64,000 nt of DNA from Chondrilla cf. caribensis (taxonomy: Eukaryota > Porifera > Demospongiae > Chondrillida > Chondrillidae): NCBI GenBank assembly GCA_964020155.1, contig OZ026547.1, positions 5,734,009-5,798,008 of the forward strand, written 5' to 3'. The notes beneath the pieces are model-generated. The model was not told where the DNA came from, searched no databases, and saw nothing but the letters and a program-made list of their open reading frames with translations. Position numbers and translations under genes: made by a program. Of the stretch, positions 25,791 to 37,129 are shown in pieces (positions within the stretch are counted from its first letter, which is position 1; every line of letters begins with the position of its first letter).

Positions 25791-26110
25791 CATTGCATGC
25801 ATACAGTAAATCGACATATTGAAAGTGCCTTCTCAATTTCTGCATGGCTTTCTCCAAAAACAGTAGATCTGGGCTGCATCTTACCACAAAGGTGAATCTG
25901 TCAACCATCAATGAATTGATCTCTTTAGATGTAAGAACCATTGTCTGCAATATGTCCTCTGTCATTGCTTCCTGTGAGGATGTAATCAGGAGTTTAACTT
26001 GTGGCATGAAGATTGCTGCATACACATGGTAGCTGTCTACAAAAACAATGTCATATGAAGCTTGTGGCAGTTCATTTTCTGAATTTGTACATGATGAGTA
26101 TATTTACAGT

Positions 26111-26622
26111 CCATACTCAGGAAAAGGGGTCTTTTGGTGGGTTTTGCCGAATTTGCATTTTTGGTATCACTGGAATGCGCTTCCAACGCTTTATATAATG
26201 GTGCAAATAGCGTGTTGATAGCTTCTTCCATTCCAACGTGACACGTGAATTAGTCCCGATATCGCCCGTCCTCGAATTTTAGTAAACGCACATTTTCAGC
26301 TTCACTTCCGGAAAGTAGTATATTATTTATATACGGATTTCAGTCGTGTGTTTATGACGTCATCAATACTTATATATGCAGCACCGTAATGAGAATACGG
26401 ATAAAATGGCATGTTACACGGATCGCGAAGTGGCATGAAAGCCCTCATAACTCAACAAAGGCTGGTCGGGTTGGGCTCATACTTTATAGAATCATAGAAT
26501 ATGAGATACTAAGTACGTTTATGTGAAAAAACAAAATCAGTCATTTTGATGAATTTTTGTTGATTTGTTCAGTACGCCACAATTTGTCAGCCCACCAAAA
26601 GACCCCTTTTCTTAAGTACGGC
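26111..26622. mobile_element. MITE of about 0.5 kb in intron 9 of the ParB/methyltransferase-like gene
   Basis: AAAAGGGGTCTTTTGGTGGG at the left end is repeated in reverse complement at 26589-26610; the outer bases (cNtactNag) also match imperfectly. There is no coding capacity of its own; the minus-strand open frame at its left end (26037-26231) is incidental. Confidence 0.65.
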
Positions 26623-29357
26623 CACATATGGTACTTTTCATAGTAAATGTTTTTTGTTTGTTTTTTTAAATTGTTAAAGTCTCACCATATTGCTGCCATC
26701 AGCAAGAACCAGACTTGCTCCTTCAAATGTTGATATTTGTTTCTTGATTGCAGATTTCGTGATGTTGTCATAGAGGCTCAATATGAAAGTGCATTGTGTC
26801 CCTTCTTTCATGATGGTGTTGGATGGCAGCTCTCCAGTTTGGGCCTCTGCTTGCCTGATTGCTGCTTGGCAGTACTCTCTGAAGGGCAAGGGTGTCTGGA
26901 ATCTGCTGCTCTTCAATGCCATGAATGCCTCCAACTTGTCCTCTTTTGCAAAGTTGGGGTAGGCCTTTTGCGCCTCATCCCAGCTGCTGGTATTTGTAGC
27001 CCTGAAAGACCAATAAACTTTATGCTACAGTAGATGTACGTACATAACTATGTAGCAAGCAGTGACATTGTTTTTACTTAGTTCAGTGGGTACACAAGAA
27101 CCGACTCTAACAGTTTGTACCTGAGAAACATTTCCTTAAGGTTGTTTACACTTCGTATATTCTTGGCCTTGTTCATCATTTCAACCATTGATAGGAGCCT
27201 CTGAATAACCTGTAGCAGCAGGGTTTTTTGCTGTTGAAGCTCCAGTCCACCCAAAGGCTCCAAGTAGTGGCTCTTGAATTCAATTCTCTTTTGCATGGTG
27301 TTGACAGAGCCTGCAAGTTCATTTTGGCAGGATGGACATTCAAGACATGTCTGACTCTGTTCTATATTATTATTTGCAGATTGATCATCAAGAAGGATAG
27401 TCTAAAGCTTATGGCCGAAATAAGAATTTTGATTACAACGTTACTGTCTGATACTACTGGAACTGCATCACCTAGAAGACCAGTAAGTGTGTGTGTGTGT
27501 AAGGTTTGTTGCTTACTGGGTGGCTTTTGGCCCTTGGTGTCTCCATTGACAAACATCTGTACCACAGTTTTTGCCAGGTTGTATACATCCTTGTTCAGTA
27601 TAGCTTGTTTGAAGATGTATTCGGCCTTTGTGTTGCTGAATGTCTTGATAATGGAATGTAAGCACTTAGATTAATGGATCGCTACTGATGTGAAGACATG
27701 CAGAGGTAGTTGATAATCTGGAAATTGGTATTTATTTCAAGACACACATGTACTGTGCCAGTGTAGGCCATGTTTGTTTCAAATGGTTTGTTGTGCGTGT
27801 GTACCTGTCTTCATGTTATGCACTTATTACTTTCAAATAGTGTTTGTATGGCTTGATCATACTGCCTAGATACATACCGGTGGCAGAATGTAGCATTTGC
27901 AGGCCTTCTTCCACTCAACTGTTGGTGCTGGTGTTGGTTCTGTTGTCTCCAGGTTGTGCTTTGTGTAGAGCAGTGTCCTGCAAGCATCCACCTAAGAGTA
28001 TATAAATTCAAAAACAAATTAAAGAAGGTCAAACCTCTCAGTGACAATACTTGTACTGTCAGTATGAAGATAGTTGTATGAAACTTACGTAATCCCAAAA
28101 GGTCATGCAGTGAGTGAAGTGGCTGTTTGAATTATGACGTGTGGCTAGCCTGAGGCATTCCTCATTTGTTAGACCACAGTACACTTCCGCAAGGGATTCT
28201 TTGTAGTGCACTTGGTCTGTATACAGTAAACATAGAACAAAAGTGAAGCCTTTACTTTCAGTACATATGTAATCTCATTGATGCTCTTCATTTTTGCTAC
28301 TGCTAAACAAACCTGGCATCTCATCCATCAGCTGCTTTTTGGCGGTGATGGAGTGAAGCCCCCCTAAAACTTCGTAGCTGTACTGATTTTTGAGATGTAG
28401 CTTATAATGTGCAACATCCTGCACGTCAACACAGAGGAGTGCCAATGGAGAGACTCCAGGTGCTGCGGGGTCATGTATCATGTGTTTTTTGAGTGTTTTG
28501 ACGAAGTGTTCATCAATCTGCCTGAGTTGGCGAGCTACATTCACAGGTGCATTGCAGGTTGCCACCTTGATCATGATTGGCTCTCCTGAATTTGAGGGAT
28601 GTATGGAGGAATATAACGATTACCACTTTTTCTAGACTAGTACTATGATTTGTCATGTATAGATCAAGGCTCCTCCTTAATCTATACATGGCTGACTTTA
28701 ACTAGCATACATCGCTGCAAATTTTATAATGGTACGTACATGAATCATGGCATTGATGCAGAAATCTGAATAGTATCTCACCACATGTACATATGTATTG
28801 TTACATATTGATGCATCTTTAGCCAGATTTTATTTTTCAATGTAAAAAAGTGTTGATTGTCTGCTGTGCTTGTATTTGATTCTTGTGTGTACCAGGAAAT
28901 CTTAAGTGCATCTTGATATTGTGGAGTAGTTGCTTCTTGTATGCTCACCTAACTTCTTTTTCTCAATTGCCTCATCAATAGGGTGGAGTAATTTCTGCGA
29001 CACCAGTTTCTTTGCTGCTGGCTCGGCTGTTTCAATGACACTGTTAGGAGAAGCACTGCTGCTAGGTCTCTTTCTGGCAGTACCAGCCAAGATAGGTGGT
29101 GGTGATGATGGAGTGGGATCCAGTAGCTCTACATCATCCTGGTCTTCCTCATTTTCAATGAAGCTGTTTCGCACTTCTTTGATGGTGCAATACAGTAACC
29201 CTATACAACGAGGATAACATCAAAATGGTTAGTTAAATGTTTAGGATTAGTTGCTCGTAGTTTTTGGCCCGGCCCATGTTTTGGGTAATTTCATTTGGTC
29301 ACGTTCCTGTCCATTATGCTCTGTGTTACCGTTGTATGTGTGAGTGTGTGCATGTAT

Positions 29358-29956
29358 GGTACTAATCATACAAAACTGAACGTTCTACAGGTGTACCCGT
29401 TGTGTGAAGACACCCGTGAAATGGGTACGGATAAGGGTGTACCCGTACCCATACTCGTACCCATTCTCTTGTTTACATTATACCGTAATTGACACCTCAT
29501 GTTATCATAGATATTGTTACGTACGCGTTAATTTTTATAATGAAGTGTTATTTTGAAACGATCTTTCTATGTATGTATGTACGTTCTTCTCCCCTCATGA
29601 GTGTTCCTCGGAGTATCGTGGATAGCGAGGCGTCATATAATTCACTCTTAAGTAGTCGTTGGAGTTCGACTGCAGTCATTTCATCGTCTTCTGCGTAACT
29701 TGTTCCTGAACGACGACAAAAGAGAATTTGCTGCTTTACGTAACTCGAATAAACCATCTTCTAACGAACTGTAAAACGATGAAAAGGAGATACGTAGGTG
29801 TCACTCTAGGTATTACTACATAGGTGTACATTTTTTGCAATCGTCAAGTTCGGTGACTCGCCTACTAAACGGTCGTTCCCATTTAGTAGGTATGGAACGG
29901 GTATGGGTATGCCCGTTCCGTACCTGTAGAACGTTCAGTTTTATATGATTAGTACC
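29358..29956. mobile_element. 599-bp TIR element in intron 2 of the ParB/methyltransferase-like gene
   Basis: The left end starts GGTACTAATCATACAAAACT and the right end is its near-perfect reverse complement over about 35 bp. Both sides are flanked by GTAT, a likely 4-bp target duplication. The interior contains repeated ACCCGT/ACGGGT motifs. A minus-strand frame (29757-29548) has the segment TAVELQRLLKSEL then LSTILRG, reminiscent of a helix-turn-helix at a transposase N-terminus, so it may be an internally deleted derivative. Confidence 0.7.
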
Positions 29957-30593
29957 GTATGTATGCATAAGTGTGAATATGTGACATTACTCTTCAGCTG
30001 ACATACAAATGTTGTTTCACTCACCTGTATGAAATCCTGTTTTCTTTTCCCAAACATCCAGGAAGTCATCAGCGGTAATCAGGTTGGTGAAGGACTGACT
30101 GAATGTACTTCCATGGCTATACAGATGCCTTAAATCCAGGATACTGCACATATCTGTGTCCCTGTACTGTACCTGATTTGTAAGTGAAATTTTCGGTAAC
30201 TTATACTTTCAGGAACTTCAAGTTACGTTTCCATCTATTTGTGTCTCATTGAAAGGTATATTATGCATTTTACTGTTTACCTTGTACAAATATATTTTAT
30301 TTGGTTCTGCTTTAATATTTCTCTTTATAGACGAAGACCTATATTTTGCATGCTACAGTTAATAATGCTTTAAGTATGATTTCGAAGATACTCACTGATA
30401 TGAGGCCAACTTTAATGTTGGCAGCCGTTCCCGCTTTGGCCAGTTCCGCACCGGAACCAATGCTGGTGATAGGGCCTCGAGGTTTTCCGCCCCCACTCTT
30501 CGCTTCAGTAGGCTGCTTGCCGCCATTCGAATACATAATTCGAATGGAATTGTCCTCGCGAAGCTCAAAGAACCACGGCTTAAGAGCAGGCAT

Positions 30594-30775
30594 CTTGTTA
30601 TACGCTATATAGCAACTGTTTATATTTCGCGCTCGAGCTATATAGCTAGCAATATGGCGCGTAGTAGTAGGCAATACGCACCGTACGAGCTGCTATGCAT
30701 GCTGCAGCTATTAGCTAGCTAGATATAGTGAGCTGCATGGCCTAAGAAGTGTGTACATCTAGGACTGCAGTGGTT
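30594..30775. promoter_or_regulatory. Head-to-head promoter of the ParB/methyltransferase-like gene
   Basis: About 180 bp separate the minus-strand start codon (30593) from a plus-strand ATG (30776) that may begin a truncated copy of the DUF7869-like gene. Its GTAAGG donor at 30838 does not give the phase the next candidate exon needs, so that first exon is uncertain. The same head-to-head layout is seen at 33376-33577. Confidence 0.4.
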
Positions 30776-31524
30776 ATGAGCAGTCGTGATCATGAACGGC
30801 CTCATAAGCACCAGAAGTACGACAACGAGTACTCAAGGTAAGGAAGGTAAGGATCATGTTCGTGCGCGCCTGTTATATACATGCACTATGGTTCATGCAA
30901 AAGGTAACGGTGAACCGTTAAGCGATAAAGGTTAAAGGATAAAATTTATCTGCTCTCCCTCAAAGGATTAATGGTGAAACTGGATTAACGGTTAACCCGT
31001 TTTTCATACACGTAGCTAGTGTCTACCTAAGAAGTGGCACTTGGTACTTTTAGAATAAATAGTTTGTTGGAGTGATTTTCGACGAGTGTTTTAGACGACT
31101 GCGTGTGTATCGTGCAGAGAAGCTAAAGTTTAGCGCTAAAGAAACTACGATCGAAAACTCGAGTACGTTTCCACTCGTTCTAGACTGATAGACACTAAAC
31201 TACGTAGTCCCGGTTACGTAGTCAAGTGACGTCATACAATGAACTATTACGGATATTGCGTTACTTCTAACCGATATTCGGTCCGGTTCCGGTATACTTA
31301 TGCTCAAATTGACCAAAAATGAACATTAATTTTAAAAATACGAATTACTATACTATGCTACTAAACTACACAGTTGACTGTCACTGGCTTCCTTTCTTGC
31401 TTGGTTTAGTCCTTTCTTGTTTGCTTGCTCACTTACTGTATAAAATGAAAATTAACATACAATGTCTACAAATTCTTGTGTGTATAACATACACAACCAA
31501 CTACAGTACTTGAACCTAACACAG

Positions 31525-31727
31525 ATGGATGCCATATAACCGGCAAGGAAGTAGTGGTACATGAGTATCATTGGGATGAACTTCAAGACAAAGATGAATA
31601 CATTATGGAGATTGAACCTGAGTATGAATGGTGTGAGGATGAGGATCCAAGTGGCAACATAGTACATGAATATGGAATTGAAGATGAGCAGACAATGCTG
31701 CAGAAGACATCAAAAGAAAAGATCCAA
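31525..31727 (+). pseudogene. Orphan exon 2 copy of the DUF7869-like gene
   Basis: An acceptor (ACACAG) precedes an open segment with repeated HEY motifs (VVHEYHWDE, IVHEYGIEDE) and acidic linkers, followed by a GTGAGC donor. Exon 2 of the complete gene at 33971-34195 has the same acidic HEY-repeat character (VDIHEYEEG, VIHEYG, IIHEYEWE). No downstream exons follow before minus-strand copies begin, so it looks like a partial duplicate. Confidence 0.5.
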
Positions 31728-31957
31728 GTGAGCTTTGTCACAATAGCCTACAAGTACGTAATGACAGGAATGGCACTGATTAGATTACTCCCTATTTGTC
31801 TCATGGCTTACTAAGACCCAAACTGAATAATGTGCATTCATCGTGCAAATCATGCATTTACATGCACAAGCTAACATAGTGTAATATACACATTGTGCGA
31901 CTGTATGTCAACCTGTAGTGAGGGGGTGATTGCAGTGTGCTAACATGCTATTATATA

Positions 31958-32178
31958 TACCGTATATCCGAAAATATTGGCAGTCATAGACTTTGGCGAT
32001 TTACCTGAAATCTGGCCCAATGCATTATTGGCGGAATTTAAATTTGGCAGTTTGACAGAATGAGTGTTGATAACGTAAAAATGCAAATGTTGACTGACGA
32101 ATATTAATTTGACGGTTTCGTCCATGACTGCCAAATTGCCAAATTTAAATCACCACAAATATTTCTGGATATACGATA
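31958..32178. mobile_element. 221-bp MITE
   Basis: The ends TACCGTATATCCGAAAATAT and, in reverse complement, TATCGTATATCCAGAAATAT are inverted repeats. They are related to the ends of the 404-bp element at 59255-59658 (TACCATATAACCGGAAATAT), marking one MITE family with probable TA target sites. Confidence 0.65.
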
Positions 32179-32221
32179 TATATATATATATATATATAAT
32201 ACATATAGTGTAAATTATTAC

Positions 32222-33375
32222 CTGTATGGAATCCTGTTCTCATTTCCCATACTTCCATTAACTCTTCAGCAGTTGCAGTGCCCTTGAAGTCACGGCTGAA
32301 GTTGTTTCCAATGGGATAGAAATTCTTCATGTCCAGAATGAAGGAAGTGTCTAGCTGTGTTAAAAAAAAGATTATGACCTGTTGTGTGTAGGATGAACAT
32401 TTAAGCTTGTACATACAATGTACCCTGCTTGTGTTATTATAGTTATATTATTGTTGCTACTGCTTGCTGTTTGTTCCCAAATTTTATAGCTGCAATTAAT
32501 GTTCTTTGATTTAATGATTGGTGCTTTCTATATATATATATGGCACATTGCAAATTGCACATATACATATACATACATAATATGTGGGATAACCATGCGA
32601 AAGTATATCCCATAACTGGGGTATAACTAGAATTGTATCCCGAAGACGTCATACTTCAATAAATGTCCCTAAGCGCCCCTTTAGAATAACAATTGATACA
32701 CACTTCGCGCCCTCGGAACTCGTGACAAATCGGATTCACCCCAAGTAGACATGATACATTGTCAAATAAAACTAAGAGTCCCTTTGGCTACTTATTCTAG
32801 TTATACATGGATGTATAACTAGAATAAGAGGCATATTCCTTACCAGATATGTTACGGTTCAATTATATTCATAAGCAGCTTGCAATAACATGGTATAGTT
32901 CAAATGTACCTATAGCATCTATCAAAACTAAGATAACACAACAGAACAACAAAAGAGTGCTTAGTACTAGTCTAAGACTAGCGTGTCTACGGTAGTACTG
33001 TACATGTTTGTGAAATCTAAAGGTCGCTATCGCCTAAAAGTCTAACAGGAACTCTATAATTCAGGGCGAGTGCATGTATATATTCCATACACCAGAAAAC
33101 GCCATTGTATATATAACTATTACATACATACACCATACAATTGCAAAGTCCCCTATAGAGCGGCAGCTTACTGAAATAAGACGAAGTCTGACGCTGTCGT
33201 GCGTCCTGCCTTGGCTAGATCCCCTCCGGAACTAATATCGGTTATTGATCCGCGTGGTTTTCCCGTGGGCCCTGGGCACTTAGCTTCAGGAGTCTGGTCT
33301 CCTTGAGAATTAATACAAAATTCGTATGGTATGGTCGTCGAAATTCCCTAGAAACCATGGTTTCGGTGCAGGCAT
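32222..33375 (-). pseudogene. Partial duplicate (exons 1-2) of the ParB/methyltransferase-like gene
   Basis: Exon 1' (33375-33172) begins MPAPKPWF and retains KPRGSITDISSG then DLAKAG, matching exon 1 of the main gene (MPALKPWF, KPRGPITSIGSG, ELAKAG). The two parts lie in different frames, so a one-base frameshift is present. Exon 2' (32354-32222) has ILDMKNFYPIG, then VWEMRTGFHTG, matching ILDLRHLYSHG, VWEKKTGFHTG in the main gene. No further exons follow. It is a broken remnant of a tandem duplication of the shared 5' region of the gene pair. Confidence 0.65.
32791..32828. repeat. Perfect 18-bp inverted repeat
   Basis: Arms 32791-32808 and 32811-32828 are exact reverse complements with a 2-nt centre (CTTATTCTAGTTATACAT on the left). 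Related half-sites (ataactagaat) occur near 32622. Probably the end or core of a foldback element. Confidence 0.85.
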
Positions 33376-33577
33376 TCTCAATCTCCTTTTCTTCCAAACT
33401 ACGGTGCAGCTGAACACTAATATCTATCCTGCGCGCGGTAGTACTTCATAATACAGCTACGTATTCGGCGGGAATAATGCGCGCACTGTCTATAATATTA
33501 TATGCAGCTGCTAAGCTAAACTTACAAGCACCTTACGTTCGAGGTCTGGCTAGGAGCTAAACTGCGCAGTGCTATAG
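33376..33577. promoter_or_regulatory. Head-to-head promoter of the DUF7869-like gene
   Basis: About 200 bp lie between the broken minus-strand exon 1 copy and the plus-strand start at 33578. It is the second of two such divergent intervals, the other being 30594-30775. GC-richer than its flanks, with GCGCGCGG and CGGCGGG stretches. Confidence 0.4.
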
Positions 33578-36500
33578 ATGAACAGGAGATTCGCATTACA
33601 CCGCGGGCAGCCGAAAGCGAAACGAGCGAAGCACACTGACGAGCAATTTGTAGAAGACAGGGGTGAGTATCTTAATAATATATGCACGCTCGTGCTAATT
33701 ATTGCGTTATATCGGGTAATATACGTACTCGCAGGCATGCCACGTTCGACACAACTCCATTAAGTTAGAATAGCAATTTAAGAATTTGTCGACAGTCTTA
33801 CAGCATAAAACATAACTAGGAGTCAGAGAGCAGCTCAGGAATATCATTAGTCTTGCTTGAACATCTGCGCAAAAAAGAGGATAATATTATCATAGGACAA
33901 CTTTCACATAATGAGGACTAGTTATTGAGAAAAAATCCTATATATATAGCTGTACTTCCTAACTATACAGGCAACGAAAGTGGTGTTGACATTCATGAGT
34001 ATGAAGAGGGAACATGCATTGATGAAGCCCACAGTACCCATGTTATTCATGAATACGGCAGTTACATAGACTCTGGTGAGGACATCATACATGAATATGA
34101 ATGGGAGAATGACTGTCAGGAGAACGACAGCCAGGAACATGTGCAAAATGATTGTAGACAAGTGCCAGCCAAGCAGGCTGCAATTGCTACTAAAGGTATG
34201 GCCTCAACACTGAATTCAGTATACAATTAAGAAACAGACCAGCTTAATGACTACTGAAATGCTACCCTATACAGATGGGAGAAGTTCAGTGACAAACCCA
34301 GTTGTTGTACCACAGTGCTGTGAAGAGAAGTGCCTAGATTTCCTATGTCGTAGGGACATTGAAGAGCTTAGGTGTAGGTGGACAGCCAAGAGCTTAAAAC
34401 AACAACGAGAGGTAATTCTAGAGGCTATGCATGTGTCCAAGCCATCACAGGATCAAGGTTGGATAAAGGCCAAGTTTCAGATTTTTGTGAGTATATTCCC
34501 TGACTCACTTCTACTTCCTTCTTGAATTGTTGCCACAAAATTATCTTCACGAAAATTTGTTTGCACCAATAAGTCTTGAACCCTACATATCTACAGGGAA
34601 AAACAATCTGCAGGAAAGCATATGCTAACGTTCTCGGCAGTTCCTTGAAACGTCTGAAGTCAATCTACGAGGACTACTGTGCAAACATAACCTACACCAG
34701 TATTCCACGCAAGGTGAATGTCAGTGACAAGCACAGGGTTGCTGTGGCCTGGATGAAGCACTACTTTGGAAGGTTTGGCGAAAGCATGCCTCATGTGAAC
34801 CAGGTGAAAGGATAATACACTCAGTCCGAAAAAAGACAGCATTTAGATCATCATGCCTGGCCTGCTAAACATTGTGTTATCTTCATCTATATAGGTACAT
34901 TTACCACAGTTTCTGACAAGGGGGATGGTGTATAGGGCCATGGTGGATTCGCTGAGAACACAGGGACTGACGCAATATGATATTATTTCAGAGTCGTATT
35001 TCTACTCAATCTGGTCTACAAATTTCAAAACTACAGTCATCCCAAAGGTAAGCATATACATACTGTGCTCACACTGTGAATATAAGTATATTTACATACA
35101 CAAGTTTATGGATATGCACATTGTATACAGACATGTATATACATACAGTCACAAGTTCCAGACACACACTACAAGCATGAGTGCACATACAGAGTTCTAC
35201 ATACACAGCTAGACGTAGTACGCAAATTGTGCTTACCATGTTTGTACTTTATGTGTAATATTCTGCAATAATTTGTAGAGGGCACATTAAATGAATGACA
35301 ATACAAAACACAATGTTCCCTACAGAACAACCTATTTTCAAAGTGTGACACTTGTGTACGCTATTCCCAAGAAAGGCACCACCTTGCTGGCAATAAGCAA
35401 AGCATCCGAGAATTGGAGCAGGAATTCACAGAGCACAAGAAGAGAGTGGAGTGAGTAAGATAATTTAGATTGCAAACTGAAAAGTGCACTTTGTCATCGT
35501 TAACATAAATTGTATGCACATTTGTTTATGATGTTACATTAATAAAAACCAAAATAACTACACGTATTGCTACATATACACATACATGTACCTTGTAGTG
35601 CTGAAAGGATGAAGTATCACAACCACCGCCAGAAGGCAAGGGATGAGCCCCACAAGCATCTCACCATTATCATTGATGGGATGGACCAGTCCAAAACAAA
35701 CCTGCCAAAGCCTGCCACAGAAAGCAAATCCACACAGAATCTGTGGCGAATAAAGACTCACTTGACTGGTATGTACATGTGTACATCTATGTATACATCT
35801 GACATATATGCAGTATGAATAAACACAAAATGAGTGATAAGGCCACATAGAATTGTTTTAAATCTACTATATGCAGGATGTCTCGTCCACACTCAGTGCC
35901 CTAGTGGCAAGAAACCACTTTGTTTCGTGGATGTCTATGAATACCCACATGATGCAAACCTAACCATCAACATTCTTCTTTGGTGTCTTGAGAAACATTC
36001 ACCACTCCCTCCTGTTGTCCACTTACAATTTGACAACTGCTTCCGCGAGAACAAGAATCGCTACATCTTTGGGGTGTGTGCCCTGCTGATAGAATTGAAG
36101 ATTGTCAAAAAGGTTCGGAAGAATAAGAAATGGTTGAAAGCATCACATGTAAAAATGCAACCCTCCACCCTGACAGATCACAGTGAACTTCCTCCCAGTG
36201 GGTCACACACACGAAGATGTCGATCAGATGTTTTCTCGCATCTCCGAGCACCTCAAGAGAGTGGGAGCTGATTCTGTGGAAGGTAACAAAACGTGTGTAT
36301 AATTATACATGCACAATGTATTTTATATATGCATGTGAAAATTTGAAGTACGGTTTGAAGCATATAGGACTAGCACAAAATGCCACATAAATACATACAT
36401 ATAAAATGTTTGTACGCAAGTGATCAGATTATTGTGGTTATACTTCAGGACTGCAAAATGCAATAGAGAAGGCCTACACACCTTCGATAGAGGTCGAATG

Positions 36501-37129
36501 TGTAGGCTGGGTGCATGACATTAAGGAATGGCTGAAACCTCACCTTCGTGATCTACACGGTCATAGTACACCCCTCGCCTTCAAGTTCACTAGTAATGGA
36601 GATGCTAAGGCAGTAATGAGATTCCGACATTGGTGTTCTGATGAGTGGTCGGAAGAAGCATTAGTGATTCTGAAGGTATGTACATTGCCAAAAATCCTGA
36701 TCTTTGAATATAAATCATTTTTGTGTTTGTGATCCATTTAGAGTATATACCAAAGGATATCCCAGGACTAGTATCCCGGTCCTACGAAAAGCAGGACATG
36801 GCCAAGTTCCAAGAAGGCCTTCCTACCTGGAAAGATTGGTTGCCTACAAATGCCTACACCGGATGGTGTGACTTTGTCACACAAGTGAATGAAAATGCTC
36901 CAGTTGCAATTGACAGCCAAAGTACACACTGGCCACTTGATAACATCTGTGGCACATACAAGGCTGACAAAGATAGAGCCAATAACCAGCCAAGGAGAAT
37001 TTCAGACCGAGATGCTGCAATTCCACAGGTGAATGTGAACTATTACTACTATTCATGCTGTGCATTCAGTGCAAGCATCAGAACAGTAAATAATTTAATG
37101 ATGTTTAGGTTCATGCAGTCCATACTTAA
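33578..37129 (+). CDS. DUF7869-like protein with RNase H-like DDE features (12 exons, 683 aa)
   Basis: Exons 33578-33662, 33971-34195, 34275-34486, 34597-34803, 34895-35047, 35326-35450, 35599-35768, 35877-36112, 36177-36282, 36449-36675, 36744-37028 and 37109-37129; all phases close and the intron after exon 8 is only 64 bp. N-terminus: basic (PKAKRAKH), then acidic HEY repeats. Middle: a possible zinc site (KCDTC), a Lys/Arg-rich helix, then three acidic motifs in RNase H order: LTIIIDGMDQSK, VHLQFDNCFRENKNRY and VNFLPVGHTHEDVDQMFSRI. The last two are hallmarks I associate with DUF7869 proteins found in many animals. A nuclease or transposase role is inference; catalysis is unproven. It is the rightward partner of the ParB/methyltransferase-like gene and the only complete copy here. 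Confidence 0.75.

Larger units (their letters stand above)
17731..30593 (-). pseudogene. ParB-like plus degenerate DNA methyltransferase gene, split by a transposon
   Basis: Exons (minus): 30593-30396, 30172-30025, 29200-28949, 28585-28313, 28216-28089, 27991-27878, 27664-27517, 27361-27121 and 27001-26686; all nine close in phase (606 codons). Then come exon 10 (26078-25791 plus 19021-18993), 18771-18498 and 17861-17731 (stop). Exons 4-5 resemble ParB/sulfiredoxin-fold proteins: YEVLGGLHSITAKKQL, then VYCGLTNEECLRLATRHN. Exon 3 is Ser/Pro/Lys-rich with possible nuclear localisation signals. Exon 10 has YDIVFVDSYH where beta-class N6/N4 amino-methyltransferases have DPPY. The exon 11-12 join reads ETVLVLQDTKDPGTVARVLM then GRN, aligning with motif I (VLDPFxGSGTT) with the catalytic residues lost. 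A 6.8-kb transposon splits exon 10. The phases on both sides of exon 10 do not close by simple splicing, so it is probably broken, or an exon was missed. Family assignment is by eye. Confidence 0.55.

Noticed and set aside
26037..26231. Minus-strand frame starting MEEAINTLF as an extra exon of the split gene
   Set aside because: Most of it lies inside a MITE, including its terminal repeat; the real exon begins after the acceptor at 26078 in another frame.
30776..30845. First exon of a truncated DUF7869-like copy
   Set aside because: A plausible ATG and donor exist, but the phase does not match the orphan exon at 31525, so I did not list it as an exon.
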